A stretch of DNA of 11,710 nucleotides, taken from assembly GCA_964448185.1 (NCBI GenBank), contig CAYUVO010000082.1, positions 1 to 11,710 on the forward strand. The letters are read 5' to 3'. Below the pieces are notes generated by a model. The model was not told the DNA's origin and made no database searches. It was given only the letters and a program-made list of their open reading frames with translations. This stretch comes from OFTM382 sp964448185. GTDB lineage: Bacteria; Planctomycetota; Phycisphaerae; Phycisphaerales; UBA1924. This document shows, in pieces, positions 8,127 to 11,710 of the stretch (its first letter is position 1; every line of letters starts with the position of its first letter). The position numbers and the translations under genes were made by a program.

Positions 8127-9055
8127 TGCGAGGGCGTCTTGCGCGGCGTTGGTCGGCGCGGAGCCCGCCCCGGATGAATCGCGGTATTGATGCCCCACAA
8201 AGCGTTCTTGCGAATCATGCCCGCCTTGATGCGCTCGGCGGCACGCTTGGCATTTTCAGCACTGAACTCGGTCCCGACGAACAGCCGGCCGTGCTCGCGC
8301 GCGACGACGCCGGTCGTCCCGCTGCCCGTAAACGGATCGAGTACTACATCGCCCGGGTTTGAGCAACTCAGAATCACCCGCTCGAGATATACCTCGGGCA
8401 ACTGGTTGTCGTGATATCCCCGGCGTTCTTTGTTGTTTCCCTGCACCCGGCCCCAAAACTTGCCGTACCACACGTCCATCGGCACGCGCATGCCCGAGGG
8501 CATCCCGTCGCGTTTGGATTCAGTCCTCGGGTCGCCATAGATCGCTCGGCGATCGGACGTTTCCAGGATCGGCTGAGCGTTCCAGGTGCGCTCGCCGCCC
8601 TGCCCTTTCCCCTGCTTTACAAAGTACAGCGCATGGACCTTCGAGTTGATGAACCGCCCGGTGGTGTTCTGGCCGAACCGGTAATGCCACACGCACCAGT
8701 TGACCATTTCGAGTTTGAGTGTGCGCTTGCAATACACCACGATCTCGGCGGCCCAGTCGTCGGGGATGTTGATCCACATCGCCCCGCCCGGACGCAAACT
8801 CTCATAACACTGCTTGATCCAGTGTTCCGTAAACTCGAGATACTCAGCCTCGGGCATCGAATCGTCCCAGCGGTCGTACGCACGGTTCCAGTTGAAGGGT
8901 GGATCGGCGAACACCAGATCAACGCTGCTGCTGCGCACCTCGGGGATCGCGCTTAGCATCTCCCGGCAATCACCCACCCAGATCCGGGCACGCGGATGGT
9001 CGCCCGCTTTGCGGATCGTGTGCGCGGGGCTCGGGTTTGGCTTGGAACGGGGCAT
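8123..9055 (-). CDS. Beta-class site-specific DNA methyltransferase (N6-adenine or N4-cytosine), orphan
   Basis: A 310-residue protein of the N6_N4_Mtase family. The catalytic motif IV is DPPF at residues 51-54 and comes first. The SAM-binding motif I, DPFTGSGTTG, comes late at 240-249. This order defines the beta class. Between them are RPGGAMWINIP and a target-recognition stretch (about 125-220) containing HYRFGQNTTGRF. The enzyme should methylate an exocyclic amino group of A or C in a specific DNA site. No restriction endonuclease lies beside it, so it is probably an orphan methyltransferase with a regulatory, replication or phage-defence role. ATG 9055 is chosen. In-frame GTGs at 9061 and 9064 are alternatives, none with a clear Shine-Dalgarno. 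The C-terminal tail is basic (RAPRRPTPRK). The gene is joined to the DUF167 gene by an ATGA overlap. Confidence 0.9.
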   Translation of the reverse strand: MPRSKPNPSPAHTIRKAGDHPRARIWVGDCREMLSAIPEVRSSSVDLVFADPPFNWNRAYDRWDDSMPEAEYLEFTEHWIKQCYESLRPGGAMWINIPDDWAAEIVVYCKRTLKLEMVNWCVWHYRFGQNTTGRFINSKVHALYFVKQGKGQGGERTWNAQPILETSDRRAIYGDPRTESKRDGMPSGMRVPMDVWYGKFWGRVQGNNKERRGYHDNQLPEVYLERVILSCSNPGDVVLDPFTGSGTTGVVAREHGRLFVGTEFSAENAKRAAERIKAGMIRKNALWGINTAIHPGRAPRRPTPRKTPSQ

Positions 9056-9217
9056 GGGCACCACGATAGCGCAAAATCATCTCATGCGCCACCCTCAAGC
9101 ACGGCACCGGACGAGGTTCGGGTTTGGGTAGGCGCGTGATAATGCGATCTGATGCCTCTTCGTTTATCCTCGTGACGACCTCGGCCCATACGAAAGCACC
9201 CACGACGGAGCCTTCTC
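9056..9217. promoter_or_regulatory. Divergent intergenic region, probable promoters for both flanking genes
   Basis: This is the longest non-coding stretch in the window (162 bases) and separates two divergently read genes, so it must carry a promoter for each. The only element I can point to is GATAAT at 9138-9143, a 5/6 match to a -10 box for the + strand gene, 75 bases before its ATG. No convincing -35 box lies at the expected distance. I see no riboswitch or operator palindrome. Confidence 0.35.
9207..9210 (+). promoter_or_regulatory. Shine-Dalgarno GGAG for the exported phosphatase-fold gene
   Basis: GGAG is followed by seven bases and then ATG 9218, a normal spacing. It supports this start, which also gives a well-formed signal peptide. 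Confidence 0.6.
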
Positions 9218-9925
9218 ATGAACTTCCCTAGGACCTCATCAATCTGTGCTGCTGTGCTCTTGCTGTTCTCCATCTCAGCAAGAGCGAGCGACGAAGCATT
9301 CGCAGCCCTCAACCCCGCGCTCGAAATCTACGTCGAAGCGCGCATCGCCGAGTTCGACCAGATCCCCGATGAACGCCGCGAGGCGCTCGACGAGCTGGCC
9401 GCGTACATCCGCTCTGAAATCGACGCGGGCGAGCCCGTGCATCTACTGTTCATCGGTGCGCACAACAGCCAGCGAAGCCAGCTCGCCCAGCTCTGGGCAA
9501 CCGCGGCTGCCATCTGGTACGACCTGCCCGGCGTGCGCACCTACTCGGGCGGCACCGAAGCCACGGCGTTCAACACACGAGCGGTCTCCGCCAGTCGACG
9601 CGCAGGGTTCGAGCCCGTGCGCACCACCGACGACGACAACCCGATCTACCACGTCCGTTATTCGCCCAACTTGCCGCCGATGACGTGCTTCTCGAAGGTG
9701 TATTCGTCAGCGCCTAACCCGACCAAAGACTTCGCCGCCGTCATGGTGTGCGCACAAGCCGATGAAGCGTGCCCGCAGGTCTTTGGTTCGGCTGCTCGCA
9801 TTTCGCTTGCGTATGTCGATCCGAAAGTTTCTGACAACACCGGCGCAGAAGCACGGACCTACGACGAACGCTGCGCACAGATCGCTCGCGAGCTGCTCTA
9901 TGTGATGAGCCGCGTGACGGAGTGA
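9218..9925 (+). CDS. Exported low-molecular-weight phosphatase/arsenate-reductase-fold protein lacking the catalytic cysteine
   Basis: A 235-residue protein with a Sec signal peptide: a basic start, a hydrophobic core (AAVLLLFSI) and a likely cleavage after ARA at about residue 23. The mature part belongs to the LMW-PTP/ArsC-like fold. FIGAHNSQRSQLAQ at residues 78-91 aligns with the family P-loop FxCTxNSxRSxxAE. The YSGGTEATAFN segment, the C178/C185 segment (VCAQADEACP) and the DP loop (YVDPK, Asp201) are also present. At the P-loop position of the nucleophilic cysteine the codon is GGT (Gly80), while Arg86 is kept. A normal phosphatase or arsenate reductase mechanism therefore looks impossible. 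The protein may bind a phosphorylated or oxyanion ligand outside the cytoplasm. It is a single-gene unit; the convergent gene downstream is separated by a hairpin. Confidence 0.85.
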   Translation: MNFPRTSSICAAVLLLFSISARASDEAFAALNPALEIYVEARIAEFDQIPDERREALDELAAYIRSEIDAGEPVHLLFIGAHNSQRSQLAQLWATAAAIWYDLPGVRTYSGGTEATAFNTRAVSASRRAGFEPVRTTDDDNPIYHVRYSPNLPPMTCFSKVYSSAPNPTKDFAAVMVCAQADEACPQVFGSAARISLAYVDPKVSDNTGAEARTYDERCAQIARELLYVMSRVTE

Positions 9926-9948
9926 GGGTGTTCGAGAATCTATCAGAG

Positions 9949-9968
9949 CCGCGGGCGTAAGCACGCGG
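9949..9968. terminator. GC hairpin with GTAA loop between convergent genes
   Basis: CCGCGGGC at 9949-9956 pairs with GCACGCGG at 9961-9968 in seven of eight positions (one G-A mismatch), closed by a GTAA loop of the GNRA type. It lies between the stop at 9925 and the convergent stop at 9993, a usual place for a shared terminator, but no T-tract follows. It could equally be a dispersed extragenic palindromic repeat; similar GC-rich GGCGTAAGC-type hairpins are, from memory, common in planctomycete genomes. Confidence 0.4.
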
Positions 9969-9992
9969 AGTCATGCGAAATCATCCGCACGC

Positions 9993-10853
9993 TCATCGCA
10001 CCCGGCGCATCAACCCGAGCCCGTAGTTGAGCGGGCTGAGATACAGATCAATCACCTCGTAGCGACCCTGGGCAAACTCGTGTACGTGGTCGAGGATGTG
10101 TCGCGGCCCAAGATGATCGCCACACAACTCGGGGAACGTGTCGTGCAACAGCACAAACCCGCCGGTGTTGAGCACGGGTTCGACCGCGACAAAGTCGGCG
10201 GTAGCGCCGGGGATACCGTGGTCGCCGTCGATGAACGCGAAGTCCACGCCGCCCTGATCGGCGAGTGTCTTGCGCGCCGCCTTGAGCTTGGTCGAGCTGT
10301 CGCCCTGATGCAGCGTGACAAAGTCCATCAGCCCCGCCTTAGTCAGACGCTCGGCGACGAACTCCTTGCGACCCGTGAGCATCTCAACGTCACGCCAAGG
10401 GCCTTTATGAATCGGTCCGAAGTCATCGAAGCAGTGCAACTGCGCCCCGTCGGGCTTGGGGCCTTTGGGCGTGTAGCCGTTCTCAAGCAGCGCCGAAGCG
10501 ATCCAGTGAGAGCTCACCGAGCAGAACGACCCGACTTCGACGACGACCTTCGGTTGCTGGTTGCGGATGAGGCCGTGAAGCATCAAGCCCGCCTCAGGGC
10601 TGAGCGACGCCGGGAACGTGATCGGATGGGCGTACAGCTCTTTGACCGCTTGGAGCCACTGGCATGCGGGGTTGTCGAGGTACGCTGGGAACTCCCACTT
10701 GGTGGGGTGGGGCGCTCCGCTGTGATTGCGTGGGAAATGCCCGAGCTGATCGCGTGGTAGCGGTGGGGGTGGAGCTGGTGTCGCACCCGCAGGGTTCGGA
10801 TCAGCAACTTGGGCGGGTGGTGGAGCTTGGGGCTTTGATTTGAGGCCGAACAT
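9993..10853 (-). CDS. Class I SAM-dependent methyltransferase (Methyltransf_24-like)
   Basis: A 286-residue protein with a Pro/Ala-rich, probably disordered N-terminus (residues 8-35) and a Rossmann methyltransferase domain (about 85-270). The SAM-binding motif I is VVVEVGS at 103-109. FAFIDGDHG at 205-213 and LLHDTFPE at 235-242 match the motifs of the Methyltransf_24 group often found in glycan and secondary-metabolite loci. The same IDGDH signature occurs in the C-terminal domain of the giant protein in this window. ATG 10853 is preceded by GGAAG very close to the start, so initiation is probably modest or coupled to the kinase gene, whose stop lies 35 bases upstream. I infer methylation of a sugar in the same glycan; the substrate cannot be read from sequence. 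Confidence 0.85.
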   Translation of the reverse strand: MFGLKSKPQAPPPAQVADPNPAGATPAPPPPLPRDQLGHFPRNHSGAPHPTKWEFPAYLDNPACQWLQAVKELYAHPITFPASLSPEAGLMLHGLIRNQQPKVVVEVGSFCSVSSHWIASALLENGYTPKGPKPDGAQLHCFDDFGPIHKGPWRDVEMLTGRKEFVAERLTKAGLMDFVTLHQGDSSTKLKAARKTLADQGGVDFAFIDGDHGIPGATADFVAVEPVLNTGGFVLLHDTFPELCGDHLGPRHILDHVHEFAQGRYEVIDLYLSPLNYGLGLMRRVR

Positions 10854-10888
10854 GCTTCCAGAGTAGCCGAGGCCGATGGCCGGTGTGC

Positions 10889-11710
10889 TCAGTGTGCTTC
10901 GTGTGCCAGCGGGTTGTCCTTGGGGGTTGGGTCGCCGTGGGCTCGAACCGCCGAATCTACCCGTTTCCAGAGGCGTTTGCGGGCGGCAGGGTCGGGCTCG
11001 AAGGCTGTCAGTGTGCGCATGAGAAGGGTCTTTCGGGGCCGCACGCCGCAGCCCATCGACTCGAGGACCAGACTTGCAAGGGGCCGGACGGGTTCGATGG
11101 CCCGTGCTCCGGCAGCTCCGACTCCAACAACATCGATCAGAGCGAGCTTTGGAGGATCAAGTTGGGTGACGATCAGGTTTGACGGCTTGTGGTCCCGATT
11201 GAACAACCCCCGCTCAAGCATCTCGCGGGTCTGGACGCCGACGGCTCGGGCAAGGGCGTGCTGGGTGCGCACACTCAGGGAGCCGGACTGGTCCATCCAG
11301 GCCAGCAGGCTCTGGCCGGGCAGCGAATCCATGACCAGCGTGAGGAAGTGTTGGCGGTTGGTATCACGCCACCGGAGCAACGCGAGGCAGTGGGCGGTTG
11401 GGAAGGCTCCGCTGGCTTCGAGCATCGCTGCCGATTTCCAATGCCGATCGGGTCGGGTGGCCCCCAAACGAAGCCGAAGCCGGTGCCAGAGCCCACGGGC
11501 GCCGAATCCCAGATGCAATGGCTCGGTCTTGAGGACCACGGGCTGTGGTTCGTTGCCCAACATGATCGTGGCCCGAACTACTGCCACCCGATCGGTGTGC
11601 TTGAGGACTTCGAGCTTCTCGGAGTCAATCGAGCCGATCACGGCTGACCAGTCGATCTCGGCCCACCGAGCACTGGCCCGCCTTGTGCGCACGCTACGAG
11701 CATCCGGGAT
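10889..11710 (-). CDS. WaaP/Kdo-kinase-like lipopolysaccharide kinase family protein (5' end possibly outside window)
   Basis: A protein-kinase-fold enzyme resembling the lipopolysaccharide kinases WaaP and KdkA, which phosphorylate sugars of the lipid-linked core. Counting from a possible GTG start at 11692, the core residues are all present: the beta-3 lysine in VVLK (K55), a helix-C glutamate (E92), the catalytic loop NRDHKPSNL (D167, N172) and the metal-binding aspartate in LIDVVG (D187). It should be catalytically active. The reading frame stays open from 11692 to the window edge at 11710 with no stop, so the true start may lie outside. The downstream gene, 35 bases on, is a SAM methyltransferase, and the pair is probably one operon. 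A small-molecule or protein kinase of the same fold is the main alternative. Confidence 0.75.
   Translation of the reverse strand: MPDARSVRTRRASARWAEIDWSAVIGSIDSEKLEVLKHTDRVAVVRATIMLGNEPQPVVLKTEPLHLGFGARGLWHRLRLRLGATRPDRHWKSAAMLEASGAFPTAHCLALLRWRDTNRQHFLTLVMDSLPGQSLLAWMDQSGSLSVRTQHALARAVGVQTREMLERGLFNRDHKPSNLIVTQLDPPKLALIDVVGVGAAGARAIEPVRPLASLVLESMGCGVRPRKTLLMRTLTAFEPDPAARKRLWKRVDSAVRAHGDPTPKDNPLAHEAH

Noticed and set aside
8127..8198. Longer N-terminus for the DUF167 protein, starting at 8198
   Set aside because: The 24 added residues are Ser/Ala/Gly-rich and unlike the family, and would overlap the methyltransferase by 76 bases. The ATGA start is simpler.
8126..8956. Open frames on the + strand opposite the DNA methyltransferase (8126-8362, 8411-8956)
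   Set aside because: The opposite strand carries clear methyltransferase motifs throughout; these translations have no recognisable motifs.
9082..9312. Small - strand frame across the divergent intergenic region and the signal peptide of the exported protein
   Set aside because: No motif, no Shine-Dalgarno seen, and it overlaps a well-supported start on the other strand.
10080..11647. Open frames on the + strand at 10080-10760 and 11189-11647
   Set aside because: They are mirror frames of the - strand methyltransferase and kinase, which have motif support.
1..11710. tRNA or rRNA genes, CRISPR arrays, transposases, attachment sites
   Set aside because: I looked for cloverleaf-like segments, spaced direct repeats, transposase motifs and terminal inverted repeats and saw none. 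Coding density leaves little room for them.

Overview
The window is a dense, high-GC bacterial stretch with almost no intergenic space. It holds seven protein-coding genes and no RNA genes, insertion sequences or CRISPR arrays that I can see. The gene mix is a very large glycosyltransferase/methyltransferase fusion, a DUF115-type glycan protein, a WaaP-like kinase, an exported phosphatase-fold protein and a DUF167 protein. It suggests a Gram-negative-type organism with a complex surface glycan. Planctomycetota, possibly the Phycisphaerae, is my best guess, but this rests on general resemblance and not on a marker gene.

Region 1 (1-7976, + strand) is a two-gene operon for glycan assembly. The first gene is cut by the left edge of the window, yet still encodes 1814 residues. 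In order these are a GT2 glycosyltransferase, a second GT-A-like domain, a DUF115/GT42-like domain, an FkbM-type methyltransferase, a Pro/Ala linker, a two-helix membrane hairpin, a long coiled coil, a second SAM methyltransferase and a Lys/Ala/Pro tail. The next gene starts 23 bases later and joins a GT-B (GT4-like) glycosyltransferase to a second copy of the DUF115/GT42-like domain.

Region 2 (7875-9055, - strand) is a two-gene unit. A beta-class DNA methyltransferase without a partner endonuclease is followed by a short DUF167/YggU-family gene, joined by an ATGA overlap. The DUF167 gene runs tail-to-tail 102 bases into the end of the region 1 operon, so the two units share coding DNA on opposite strands.

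Region 3 (9218-9925, + strand) is one gene for an exported protein of the low-molecular-weight phosphatase/arsenate reductase fold, with glycine where the catalytic cysteine should be. A short hairpin separates it from region 4.

Region 4 (9993-11710, - strand) holds a WaaP/Kdo-kinase-like protein, open at the right edge, followed 35 bases later by another SAM methyltransferase of the same type as the C-terminal domain of the giant protein. Regions 1 and 4 together supply glycosyltransferases, methyltransferases and a sugar-kinase-like enzyme, which fits synthesis and end-modification of a surface polysaccharide or glycoprotein glycan. The giant protein's membrane-anchored coiled coil carrying a methyltransferase recalls the chain-length ruler/terminator WbdD. 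That comparison is my inference.
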